In this document: in pieces, positions 44,696-52,991 of the stretch
Layout of the letters: the number at the start of each line of letters is the position of its first letter
How positions within the stretch are numbered: the stretch's first letter is position 1
NCBI RefSeq assembly: GCF_002005165.1
Contig: NZ_CP019699.1
Location: 1,240,001-1,304,000, forward strand
Reading direction: 5' to 3'
Origin: Novibacillus thermophilus
Lineage (GTDB): Bacteria; Bacillota; Bacilli; Thermoactinomycetales; Novibacillaceae
DNA: 64,000 nucleotides
Made by a program: the position numbers and the translations under genes
The notes under the pieces: generated by a model
Database searches by the model: none
What the model saw: the letters and a program-made list of their open reading frames with translations, nothing else
What the model was told of the DNA's origin: nothing

Positions 44696-45700
44696 ATGCA
44701 TGCGGAACAGTGCGCCGTCATCATACTGGCTTTGAACCCTCCCATTCACTTGATCGATTACGTCAAAACTTTACAGGGTAAAGGGACTGCCCGCATTGTG
44801 GTGGTCAATGACGGCAGCAGGGCGGCATGTGGGGACGTATTTAAGGAAATAAGCAGCTATAACGGTTGTACCGTGTTGACGCACCAAACGAACAAGGGGA
44901 AAGGAAGGGCGCTCAAAACGGGCTTCGCCTACTGTTTGGAACAGTTCGATGACGTATTAGGTGTCATTACGGCAGACGCTGACGGACAGCACGCGGCAGA
45001 AGATGTCGGAAAAGTCACCGAGGCTTTGACAACTCACGACGGCATTGTCCTGGGAGTGAGGGATTTCAGTGAACCTCACGTGCCGGTGAAGAGCTACATC
45101 GGAAACAGAATGACCCGTTCCATATTCCAGCTCCTGTCCGGTCAGAAATTAAAGGACACACAGACAGGGTTGAGGGGCATTTCCATCAAGGAACTGCCGT
45201 GGATGCTCAAACTGAAAGGCGAGCGGTACGAATACGAAATGAACATGTTAATTCACGCCATCAGGACAAATGTAGAAATCGTTGAAGTTCCGATACAAAC
45301 ACTGTATTTCAACGGTAACAGCGAATCCCACTATAGGGCGGTACGGGACTCTCTCAAGATTTTGAAACAGCTCCTATTCGGATCGGCCAAGTCGGTCCAT
45401 CTGGGCGATCACGATTGGCCAGGACCGTTTTCCCGCGCTACACGGTTCACATTCCAGACGACATTGAGGGAGAGGGGCCTTTTGTGTACGTTTCCCACCA
45501 CCAAAATCTCTTTGGCCCTTTTGTCACGTTGCTGTGGTTCCCGTACAGCCTCCATGCATGGGTTCTGCACGTTTTCCTCGATCAAACAACGTGTTATCGA
45601 CACTACGTCGAGTACACCTTCACGCGAAGGTTCGGCTGGCATAAATCGTGGGCCAAAATGTGGGCTTGGCCGCTGTCGCACGTCGTTTCAAAACTTTTGA
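44696..45700 (+). CDS. Family 2 glycosyltransferase with aberrant C-terminal tail
   Basis: Residues 1-~235 are a GT2 (dolichyl-phosphate mannosyltransferase-like) domain: VVVNDGS, TADADGQH (DxD region), SYIGNRMTRSIFQLLSGQ, DTQTGLRG, ERYEYEMNMLIHA and VPIQTLYFNGNSESHY. The last ~96 residues are Ser/Arg/Thr-rich and coincide with another frame that encodes an acyltransferase, so they look like out-of-frame read-through. A frameshift near 45360-45415 that removed the natural stop, or fused two domains, is the likely cause. The acceptor is unknown. Confidence 0.8.
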   Translation: MHAEQCAVIILALNPPIHLIDYVKTLQGKGTARIVVVNDGSRAACGDVFKEISSYNGCTVLTHQTNKGKGRALKTGFAYCLEQFDDVLGVITADADGQHAAEDVGKVTEALTTHDGIVLGVRDFSEPHVPVKSYIGNRMTRSIFQLLSGQKLKDTQTGLRGISIKELPWMLKLKGERYEYEMNMLIHAIRTNVEIVEVPIQTLYFNGNSESHYRAVRDSLKILKQLLFGSAKSVHLGDHDWPGPFSRATRFTFQTTLRERGLLCTFPTTKISLALLSRCCGSRTASMHGFCTFSSIKQRVIDTTSSTPSREGSAGINRGPKCGLGRCRTSFQNF

Positions 45701-46068
45701 ACTCCGGAAGGAGTATCCCGGTGTTCAGAGGTTCCCGAAAAATCCAGCACACGTTAGACCTCAGTGTCGCAGCGTTGTGCAGAGGAGAGAGTATCATCAT
45801 TTTTCCAGATATTGACTACCGCGACAACGCCGCCGACACAAAAGCGATGTACGACGGCTTTCTCTATTTGGAGAAATACTACGACCGAGAGACCGGGCGG
45901 CACCTTCGTTTCGTCCCGCTGTTTGCCAGCAAGAAAAAGCGCTTGCTCATCGCCGACCGGCCGGTCACTTTCAGGGACGGAGTACCGTTTCGGACAGAAA
46001 GGCGAGTCGTGCGCGACACCATTCACGCCCATCTCAACAAATGGGCCCAGTCGTGCGGAGATGTATGA
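45415..46068 (+). CDS. Divergent PlsC-like acyltransferase
   Basis: A ~217-residue soluble or membrane-associated protein. It has the order of a glycerolipid acyltransferase: VSHHQNLFGPF where PlsC has NHxSxxD, SIPVFRGSRKIQ, and IIIFPDIDYRD where PlsC has FPEGTRS. The motif I Asp is replaced by Gly. No start with a ribosome-binding site was found; TTG 45415 is the first possible initiator, inside the glycosyltransferase frame. It could be a separate coupled gene or the second half of a fused GT2-acyltransferase. A glycolipid-modifying role is only inference. Confidence 0.65.
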   Translation: MARTVFPRYTVHIPDDIEGEGPFVYVSHHQNLFGPFVTLLWFPYSLHAWVLHVFLDQTTCYRHYVEYTFTRRFGWHKSWAKMWAWPLSHVVSKLLNSGRSIPVFRGSRKIQHTLDLSVAALCRGESIIIFPDIDYRDNAADTKAMYDGFLYLEKYYDRETGRHLRFVPLFASKKKRLLIADRPVTFRDGVPFRTERRVVRDTIHAHLNKWAQSCGDV

Positions 46069-46087
46069 TGTATAGTGTACAATGGCC

Positions 46088-46552
46088 TTATTTTATCGGA
46101 TAAAAGTACATCACTCGACCGTTAAACAAATGGAGTTCCGCTTGAAACTGCTTGGCCAAATACTTGCTGAACTCATTTCCTTTAGATTTGTCGCCGTGTT
46201 CGGCGTCGTCTGGCAAGACGATTTGAATGTAGTGGATTTCACTGTTCTCTCCACTTGGCGACGCACCGTGCGTGGTGTCGTCACCCGTTGCAGCCGGCTC
46301 CCTCCCGATGCCGACAATGAGGCCTTTATACCGGTTGGGGTCTTTACTCTTTAAGTAAAACCACTTCCCTCGCCCTTCCGGGGGTTCTTCAATCGTGTAA
46401 GGAAAAGCGGCATCGGTGTAACTCCAGTTCAATTGGCTCCCTGTATACCCCGTCTGTTCGATGTACCGTTCGAATTTCTGTTTGACTTCTTCGAGCGTAA
46501 TCTCTTTTTGCGTTGAACCTTCGACTAATTTAATGTAGGCACTCTGCGGCAA
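46088..46552 (-). CDS. DUF1885-like small protein
   Basis: A 154-residue soluble protein, TTG start after GGGGGAGTG. It ends with AKQFQAELHLFNGRVMYFYP and has QLNWSYTDAAFPYTIEE and HYIQIVLPDDAEHGDKSKGN, which I associate with DUF1885, known from a Geobacillus structure without function. The family assignment is from memory and tentative. Convergent with the acyltransferase gene. Confidence 0.55.
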   Translation of the reverse strand: MPQSAYIKLVEGSTQKEITLEEVKQKFERYIEQTGYTGSQLNWSYTDAAFPYTIEEPPEGRGKWFYLKSKDPNRYKGLIVGIGREPAATGDDTTHGASPSGENSEIHYIQIVLPDDAEHGDKSKGNEFSKYLAKQFQAELHLFNGRVMYFYPIK

Positions 46553-46669
46553 CGGTGTTCACTCCCCCATTTTCTCTAACGCCATATTAGCACGATGAAA
46601 AGGGTTTTACAACGGCTAGACGTACGGAAAAAGGAGTGGTAGGATGGGGAAAAAGGGGGAGTTTTCACT

Positions 46670-47605
46670 TTGACAGTGTTGCAAGTTAAGCAATTGACAG
46701 CCCGGGTGGCTGATCACATACAGTTTGTCGATGTCAATTTGTCTGTCGGTGCAGGTGAGATTTACGGGATTCTCGGAGACGCAAAGTCAGGCAAAACAGA
46801 ATTCATACAGCTGCTGTCTGGCATGCGCACTCCAGACCGCGGATGGGTGAAAGTGGACGACTGCCGCGTACACGACAACATCCGCCGGGCGCAACGACAT
46901 ATCGGCGTCCTGTCCCGGAGACTGGCGTTGTTCCCGATGATGACAGTGGAGAACAATCTGCAGTACTGGGGACGGTTGAGCGAGAGATCGACCCACCGAT
47001 TAGAATCTGACATAGATCGTGTGTTGCGCTACGTCCACTATCAAAAGAGGAAGGAGGAGGTTGTAGCCGCCCTAGGCGCGCTGGACCGAAAACGGGTTCA
47101 CCTCGCGGCTGCGCTTTTGCATAAACCGAAAGTGCTGTTGCTGGACCAGCCGACAGAGCCCATGACCGAGAGGGAGAGAGAGGCGTTCCTCCAAATCGTG
47201 CAAAAGTTGCAGCGAGACGGGCAGGCGGTAGTGTACGCCACTGATAAAGTCCACGAGATCCAACACATCGCGACTCGTGTGGCGATCATGGATGAGGGAA
47301 AGATCCTCGTCGAAGGGACGGTGGAAGAACTGCGCAGTCTACTGGGGGGGCAGTCCCAGATCGTCATTCGCTGTCGTCCACTACACGCGTGGGTGAAACT
47401 GGTCGAAGAGACGGCCACAGTGCACACCGTCGACGAGGAAAAGAGGGAATTGCGCCTCTGGACGACAAAGCCGAAGGAACTCTTGTCCCGTATCTTTTCG
47501 GACTGGCAGGACAATGGACTCGTGGCCGAGTCCGTCAGAGTGGTCGAGCCGACGCTGGAAGGCGTTTACTTACACTTGACGGGAAAGTCACTCGAAAACG
47601 GGTAA
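46670..47605 (+). CDS. Orphan ABC ATPase with altered catalytic motifs
   Basis: A 311-residue CcmA/YhaQ-type ABC ATP-binding protein with the C-terminal extension usual for ABC-2 exporters. Walker A is GDAKSGKTE (Thr-Glu replacing the common S/T-T), the signature segment is LGALDRKRVHLAAALL with no LSGGQ, and Walker B reads VLLLDQPTEP, where the catalytic Glu is Gln. The D-loop and H-loop (YATDK, His replaced by Asp) are also changed. No permease gene is adjacent. It is probably ATPase-poor or inactive and may act as a binding or regulatory subunit. Confidence 0.82.
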   Translation: MTVLQVKQLTARVADHIQFVDVNLSVGAGEIYGILGDAKSGKTEFIQLLSGMRTPDRGWVKVDDCRVHDNIRRAQRHIGVLSRRLALFPMMTVENNLQYWGRLSERSTHRLESDIDRVLRYVHYQKRKEEVVAALGALDRKRVHLAAALLHKPKVLLLDQPTEPMTEREREAFLQIVQKLQRDGQAVVYATDKVHEIQHIATRVAIMDEGKILVEGTVEELRSLLGGQSQIVIRCRPLHAWVKLVEETATVHTVDEEKRELRLWTTKPKELLSRIFSDWQDNGLVAESVRVVEPTLEGVYLHLTGKSLENG

Positions 47606-47636
47606 ACGTCCGGACGTGTTCCAGACGTTTTTGGCT

Positions 47637-48371
47637 TTACGTGAACGTCCTGAGCGGGCCAATGATCGCTTCCACCCCTTTGGCGTAATGCACGGAATCA
47701 GGGCTGCGAGGTAAAGCGATGTCGTACGATTGCAACATCGTATTGACGTCAATCCGGCCCCGCGCTGTTTGCAACGTCCACGGTTCGTGATAAATGTCTC
47801 CCCGGTAGATGTGGCGATGCCCGGAAGGCTGGCTGAAAAACGTGTACCGTTCCGTCAACCAGTGTTCGACGGTGCCCTGGGAAGGAGGAAAGCCGCTGGA
47901 AACGGTAGTGAACTCGCCGCGAAACCTTTCGACAGGTTCCCGTTTTCTCCTGCGGCTGTGAAACTGAAAGGTGTCTCCCTCGTGTTTAAAGTGGATGTCC
48001 GCCTGGTAGTAGGGGAGACGATACCAGCGTTTCGCCACGTGTACCACCCACGGGTCGGCAGCGTCCAGTGTCACAAAAAAAATGGCCGGGTATCCGTTTG
48101 CTCTTACGTAAGTGCGCAGATTGATTTCCGAAAAGGAAAAAGGGTACGGCATCGGGATGTACCTCAGTTTAAAGTGGTGCATTTTAAACAGAATAATTCC
48201 GATCCACGCCTTACCGCCAAACGTGTCAACCTCCAACGGTTCTGGCACGAGGGGACGTACGACGTCGCGTGGGACCATCCAGTGAAGAAAAAAGAGGTGC
48301 TCCCACTTTTGAGTCATCGTCCAGCGGTGTTGCGCTTTCCACTGTTGGATGCGCGCGACCTGTTCGTGCAT
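47637..48371 (-). CDS. YqjF-family protein (DUF2071)
   Basis: A 244-residue cytosolic protein with FFLHWMVPRDVVRPLVPEPLEV near the N-terminus, AWIGIILFKMH and INLRTYVRANGYPAIFF, all characteristic of DUF2071/YqjF (acetoacetate decarboxylase-like fold). Function unknown. GGGGAGGGG precedes the ATG. It is probably cotranscribed with the upstream FMN glutamate-synthase-like gene, 18 bases away. Confidence 0.88.
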   Translation of the reverse strand: MHEQVARIQQWKAQHRWTMTQKWEHLFFLHWMVPRDVVRPLVPEPLEVDTFGGKAWIGIILFKMHHFKLRYIPMPYPFSFSEINLRTYVRANGYPAIFFVTLDAADPWVVHVAKRWYRLPYYQADIHFKHEGDTFQFHSRRRKREPVERFRGEFTTVSSGFPPSQGTVEHWLTERYTFFSQPSGHRHIYRGDIYHEPWTLQTARGRIDVNTMLQSYDIALPRSPDSVHYAKGVEAIIGPLRTFT

Positions 48372-48389
48372 ACGACCCCCTCCCCCTCG

Positions 48390-49811
48390 TTACGGCTGTT
48401 CTGGCGCCCGGTTCGGCTTGATGACGAGCGGAACCTGGGTCACTTTACTCGTCCATTCATCCAACGCCACAAGGTCCTTTGGACCGACCTCTTCCAAAGA
48501 CGTTTTCCCCAGTGCGCGAATGGCTAATTTCATCTCTTCAGAGTAGGAGACGAGGAAGCGTTCCAAATGTTTGGCGGCTTCTTTCTCGTCAAATTGCTCT
48601 TTTTGCGAACCTGAGTAATAAGTAATTTGAGTCGGCGGTTCCCACGGAATGGACTTTGTCACTTGTTCGTGAGTCATCGCCCACAGCAGTGCCGTTCCCA
48701 TGTAAATCCCGTCTGCCCCGAGGGCCAGTGCCTTCAAGCACTGCCCAGGTTGGGAGTATCCGCCGCCTGACAACAAGGTGATGCGCTCTTTCACTCCGCG
48801 CTTTTTCAAATAATGGACAGCCCGGGACAGGGCGAACACGGTCGGCAACCCGAAATCGTCTTCTAAAATGGGAGCTCCACCTTTAGTTCCCGCCTGGCTG
48901 CCGTCCAAACTGATAAAATCGACCTTGGCCTTCACCGCCACTTCCAGGTCAGCTTCTAGCTGTGCGCTGGCGCATATTTTCACCCCGATGGGGACACCGC
49001 CCGTGATGCGCCGCAATTTGTCGACGAGGAGGGCCAAGTCCTGCTGGCGTTCAATTTCCGCGTGACGGGCAGGTATGATGACCACTTCTTCGTCTTCGAC
49101 CCCCATCATCTGGCTCGCCCGCCCTTCTATAAACTCTTTCGGAATCATACTGGCTGTGCCCACCGTCGCACCTTGGCCGATGTGAATTTCGACGGCGTCG
49201 GCCTGTTTGAGCACCTCCAGGTCGCGTGACCAGTGTCCGGAGCTGTACTGGACGATCACATATTTGGCGTTCTCCCGCTCTTCGGGCAACAACGGCCCTT
49301 CCCCTGTATTCGTACACGTGCCGACGGCCGCCGTGCCTTGAGCGATAGCGATTTTCACCTTTTCGCTGACAGCGACGCCGAAACCCATCCCTCCGGCCAT
49401 GATCGGTATGTCTAAGGTCAGCGGTTTTTTCGCTTTCGGACCGATGGTGATGGAGATGTCGACCTCTTCCTCTTCGTCGCGGGGAAATGTGGCCAACTGC
49501 GCCGGCGAGAATACGAGCCCATCGAAATGAAGAGTTTTTCGCGGACTGCCAAAAGGACGTTCGATGACAGCTCCCGACTGGGCGCGCAAGCTGTTTTCAA
49601 TGGTCGTGATCGGGTCGGTCCGTGTGAGCGCCGTCACCATCTCCCATATGTTGACGGCGTAAAAATCGGACATGAGGCGTTTCATGAAGCGGGCGAGGAG
49701 CCACTGGACCAGCTTCCGGAAAGAGGCCATTCCCAGTAAGCCGATGACGACGAGGGCGAGCAGCGCTCCGACGAACGCGCTCGACAACCACAACAACCAG
49801 TTGCCGATCAT
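48390..49811 (-). CDS. FMN-binding glutamate synthase-like protein with membrane anchor
   Basis: A 473-residue protein. Residues 1-30 form a membrane helix; the rest is the FMN-binding (beta/alpha)8 domain of GltB: IPIMAGGMGFGVAVS, GTCTNTGEGPLL, IHIGQGATVG, GVKICASAQLEAD, SLDGSQAGTKGGAP and ALGADGIYMGTALL. It lacks the glutaminase domain and FAD subunit, like B. subtilis YerD. It is likely a flavin oxidoreductase with a substrate not fixed by sequence. Confidence 0.85.
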   Translation of the reverse strand: MIGNWLLWLSSAFVGALLALVVIGLLGMASFRKLVQWLLARFMKRLMSDFYAVNIWEMVTALTRTDPITTIENSLRAQSGAVIERPFGSPRKTLHFDGLVFSPAQLATFPRDEEEEVDISITIGPKAKKPLTLDIPIMAGGMGFGVAVSEKVKIAIAQGTAAVGTCTNTGEGPLLPEERENAKYVIVQYSSGHWSRDLEVLKQADAVEIHIGQGATVGTASMIPKEFIEGRASQMMGVEDEEVVIIPARHAEIERQQDLALLVDKLRRITGGVPIGVKICASAQLEADLEVAVKAKVDFISLDGSQAGTKGGAPILEDDFGLPTVFALSRAVHYLKKRGVKERITLLSGGGYSQPGQCLKALALGADGIYMGTALLWAMTHEQVTKSIPWEPPTQITYYSGSQKEQFDEKEAAKHLERFLVSYSEEMKLAIRALGKTSLEEVGPKDLVALDEWTSKVTQVPLVIKPNRAPEQP

Positions 49812-49868
49812 GCGGTTATCATCCTGTTCGCGCCTGTTCTTAAACAGCTTATGTGGTGTACCATCGCG

Positions 49869-51398
49869 CTATTCTTCCTCTCTTTGGTCTTTAGGATTGA
49901 CATTTCGTTTCGATGCTTGATCAGGTTGTCGCTTGACGTTTCGGAGCTGCATGATAGCGGGTCGCGTGTACATTTGCCACCACGGCACGCGGACGATGGT
50001 GTCCTTCTGGTCGCGTAAGTTAAACGGTGCGATCGGCGCCATGTAAGGTACGCCAAAAGACTGAAGGCGGCACATGTGCAGAACGAGGGCGATGATTCCG
50101 ATCGTAATTCCGAAAAAGCCCAGAAGCCCTGCCAGAAACATAAAACCGAAGCGCAACATGCGAAAGGAGATCCCGATTTCAAAACTGGGAAAAATAAACC
50201 CGGCAATGGCCGTAATGGCGACGACGATGACCATGGCAGCCGAGACGAGGCCTGCCTGCACCGCCGCTTCGCCGAGGACGAGGGCGCCGACGATGGAGAT
50301 GGCCGTGCCGACAGCGCGGGGCATGCGCACACTCGCTTCCCGTAGCAGTTCGAACACGGTTTCCATGATGAACGCTTCCACGAGAGTGGGAAACGGTACC
50401 CCTTCGCGCTGACCGGCGATAGTGACCAGCAGAACCGGCGGCATCATTTCCTGGTGGAACGTCAGAATCCCGATGTAAAAGGCCGGGGCCAGCACGGAGA
50501 TGAACACCGAGAGGTAGCGCAATAACCGGAGCAAACCGTAGTCCGAATGGTGGTAGTAGTCTTCAGGGGACTGGAGAAACTCGGTCAACCCGGCGGGAAC
50601 GATTAAAACGTGAGGCGTCCCGTCGATTAATATCGCCACCCTCCCTTCCAGTACGGCGGCAGCGACAACGTCGGGCCGCTCCGAGTTGTTGACGGTCGGG
50701 AATACGTACGACCGACTGTCCTGGATAAACTCTTCGATGTAGTTGCTCTCCAAAATGCTGTCGATGTCAATTTTATTCAGTCGGTTCTTAACTTCTTTCA
50801 GTACCTTTTCGTTCACGATGCCGTTAATGTACATGACAGCGATGGTTGTGCGCGTAATGCGGCCGATTCTCTTGCGCTCCACCCACAGGTTGGCGTTTTT
50901 GACCCGACGCCTGACGAGGGAGATGTTCGTCTGGATGTCTTCGTTAAACCCTTCATGTGGGCCGCGGATGACCGTCTGGGTCATGGGCTCTGACACCTGG
51001 CGCTGTTCCCACCCCTTCGTATCCGCAATCAGCGCTTCTTCGGAACCGTCGACGAGTAGCGCCGTATCTCCACTGACGATCGCTTGTACCACGTGTTCCA
51101 GTTCCGATTCGTACCGTTTGTCTCCGACGGTGATGATGAGCTCTTCTATGACATCAAGGTGGGGCTCCCATTTTCGCTCCCCAGTGTGTGACAAGAGGGA
51201 TTCCATGAGGCGAAAGAGGGAGTCTTTGTCTGCGAGGCCGTCCAGATAGAGGAGGGCACACATCACTCCCTCTTTTCCACCGAGGGGGAGCTCCCTCACG
51301 ACCAGGTCTGCGCTGTTTCCCAAACGGGATCTCAACATTTTCACGTTTTCGTGCAAAGACGGTTTCAGTTTAGACGATTTACGCACGGTGTGGATCAC
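49869..51398 (-). CDS. GerA-family spore germinant receptor, A subunit
   Basis: A 509-residue protein: soluble N-terminal region (residues ~1-250; YLDGLADKDSLFRLMESL and ALLVDGSEEALIADTKGW), then five or six helices with PFPTLVEAFIMETVFELLRE and LGEAAVQAGLVSAAMVIVV, the core of GerAA/GerKA proteins. It sits in the inner spore membrane and forms the ion channel of the germinant receptor. It is encoded divergently from its C, D and B partners, separated by only ~90 bp, which is unusual for a ger operon. Confidence 0.92.
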   Translation of the reverse strand: MIHTVRKSSKLKPSLHENVKMLRSRLGNSADLVVRELPLGGKEGVMCALLYLDGLADKDSLFRLMESLLSHTGERKWEPHLDVIEELIITVGDKRYESELEHVVQAIVSGDTALLVDGSEEALIADTKGWEQRQVSEPMTQTVIRGPHEGFNEDIQTNISLVRRRVKNANLWVERKRIGRITRTTIAVMYINGIVNEKVLKEVKNRLNKIDIDSILESNYIEEFIQDSRSYVFPTVNNSERPDVVAAAVLEGRVAILIDGTPHVLIVPAGLTEFLQSPEDYYHHSDYGLLRLLRYLSVFISVLAPAFYIGILTFHQEMMPPVLLVTIAGQREGVPFPTLVEAFIMETVFELLREASVRMPRAVGTAISIVGALVLGEAAVQAGLVSAAMVIVVAITAIAGFIFPSFEIGISFRMLRFGFMFLAGLLGFFGITIGIIALVLHMCRLQSFGVPYMAPIAPFNLRDQKDTIVRVPWWQMYTRPAIMQLRNVKRQPDQASKRNVNPKDQREEE

Positions 51399-51487
51399 AA
51401 CCCTTTCGACCGTTACTAGGATTGTTCGCCGTTTGCATCCGTTTTATTCCCTTTCCGTGCATACCTAGACGACGAGGAGGACATGTT

Positions 51488-52738
51488 ATGGAATGGGCGA
51501 GGGAAGGAGATTGGAGACGGATGAAAAGAAGTTTCTACATAGCGTTGGTGGCTGTCGTCAGCTGTCTGTTGCTTCCTGGTTGCTGGAGTCAGCGCGAGCT
51601 GAGCGACCTTTCTATTGCGTTTGCCCTCGGGATCGACTTGAATGAAGAGGGTAAGTACGTCGTATCGGCTGAAATCGTAAACCCCAGTGCAATATCGCCG
51701 TCCAATACCGGCGGGAGCGGAGGAGAGGACCAAGCCTCGGTTTCTACCTATCATACGCAAGGGGAGACACTGTTTGAAGCTTTTCGCCGCATGACCAAAC
51801 TGGTCCCGCGCAAAGTGTACTTTGCCTACGTCCGCGTCGTCGTCTTCGGAGAAGATGTGGCGAGGCGCGGGATCAAGGACACTTTAGACTTCCTCCTCCG
51901 GGAGAGCGAATTCAGAACAGACTTTTACTTGCTCGTGGCGAAGGGAACCTCTGCGAAGGACGTGTTGAGGGTCATGACCCCGATCATGCCGATACCGGCC
52001 GTCAAAATGTACGACTCGCTGGAAATGTCGGAGCAGTTTTGGGCCGCGACCGGCAAGATTACGATCGACGAACTGATTGATGACATTATCACGCCAGGGA
52101 AAGAGACGGTGTTAACGGCCGTGGAAGTGGCGGGCGACCTCGAGATGGCACAAAAGCCGGAAAATATTCAGACGATAGGGAACAACGCCAATGTGAGGCT
52201 GGCTGACATGGTCGCCTTCCGCGGCGACCAGATGATCGGGTGGCTCAGTGAGGAAGAGAGCAAGGGGTACAACTACTTTCAAGACAATGTGGAGGGTACG
52301 GTGACAGGCATCCGCTGCCCTGACGGGGGCAAAATGGCAATCGAAATTTTACACGTCGACTCCCAGATCCGTACCGAAGTTAAAAACGGCCAGCCGCGGG
52401 GACAGGTCGACATTCGCGCCAAAGGGATTATTGGGGATGTGGAGTGCGCAGTCCAATTGGCGAACAAGCAGACGATAAAGTCTTTGGAAAAGCGGTTGGA
52501 GGCAACCATTCGCACAACTTTAGAAAGGTCGCTCACAAGAGCGCAAAAAGATTTGCGAGCCGATATTTTCGGATTCGGCAGGGCGCTGTCTCGCTCGGAC
52601 CCGCAAGCTTGGCAGGCATTGAAAAACGATTGGGTTGACGTTTTCGCAGACATGCCTGTGGATATCAAGGTTCATATCGAAGTGTTACACCAGGGATCGA
52701 TGACGGAATCGATTGATCAACTGATGAAGGAGTGGTGA
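51488..52738 (+). CDS. Ger(x)C-family germinant receptor lipoprotein, C subunit
   Basis: A ~416-residue lipoprotein with lipobox LLPGC, followed by WSQRELSDLSIAFALGID, GETLFEAFRRMTKLVPRKVYFAY and the C-terminal ALKNDWVDVFADMPVDIKVH, as in GerAC/GerKC. ATG 51488 has GAGGAGG 7 bases upstream; ATG 51521 is closer to the signal peptide and is the alternative. It overlaps no neighbour but is 7 bases from the small D-type gene. Confidence 0.9.
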   Translation: MEWAREGDWRRMKRSFYIALVAVVSCLLLPGCWSQRELSDLSIAFALGIDLNEEGKYVVSAEIVNPSAISPSNTGGSGGEDQASVSTYHTQGETLFEAFRRMTKLVPRKVYFAYVRVVVFGEDVARRGIKDTLDFLLRESEFRTDFYLLVAKGTSAKDVLRVMTPIMPIPAVKMYDSLEMSEQFWAATGKITIDELIDDIITPGKETVLTAVEVAGDLEMAQKPENIQTIGNNANVRLADMVAFRGDQMIGWLSEEESKGYNYFQDNVEGTVTGIRCPDGGKMAIEILHVDSQIRTEVKNGQPRGQVDIRAKGIIGDVECAVQLANKQTIKSLEKRLEATIRTTLERSLTRAQKDLRADIFGFGRALSRSDPQAWQALKNDWVDVFADMPVDIKVHIEVLHQGSMTESIDQLMKEW

Positions 52739-52745
52739 GGCGCTT

Positions 52746-52976
52746 TTGGCTGCTGTAGTCGGGATGCTTCTCTTTGCAGCACTCGTAGCGGCGAGAGAAA
52801 TACCACTGTTACGCAAACAGGGGCTGAAACGAGAGATTGTCGTTTTTGTGGCCTTGCTGCTCTTGGGCACCGTCTTAAATATCTTGCATTTTTTAGGGTT
52901 GAGAATCAAAAGTCCGCTAGATTGGATTTACGTAGCGTACAAACCGCTCAGCGACTTTTTTTTCCACTTTCAGTAA
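52746..52976 (+). CDS. Small two-helix germinant-receptor-associated protein (D-type)
   Basis: A 76-residue protein with two hydrophobic helices (VVGMLLFAALVAA and EIVVFVALLLLGTVLNIL) and the C-terminal DWIYVAYKPLSDFFFHF. Genes of this size and topology occur in several gerA-type operons and are called D subunits, reported to modulate germination. Its place between the C and B genes supports this. The TTG start lies just after the gerC stop. Confidence 0.72.
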   Translation: MAAVVGMLLFAALVAAREIPLLRKQGLKREIVVFVALLLLGTVLNILHFLGLRIKSPLDWIYVAYKPLSDFFFHFQ

Positions 52977-52991
52977 AGGAAGGGCAAGTGG

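Noticed and set aside
51399-51487. Sigma-G promoter for the ger genes (CATAC-CTA near 51461)
   Set aside because: The -10 resemblance has an extra base and the -35 does not fit, so I do not call it.
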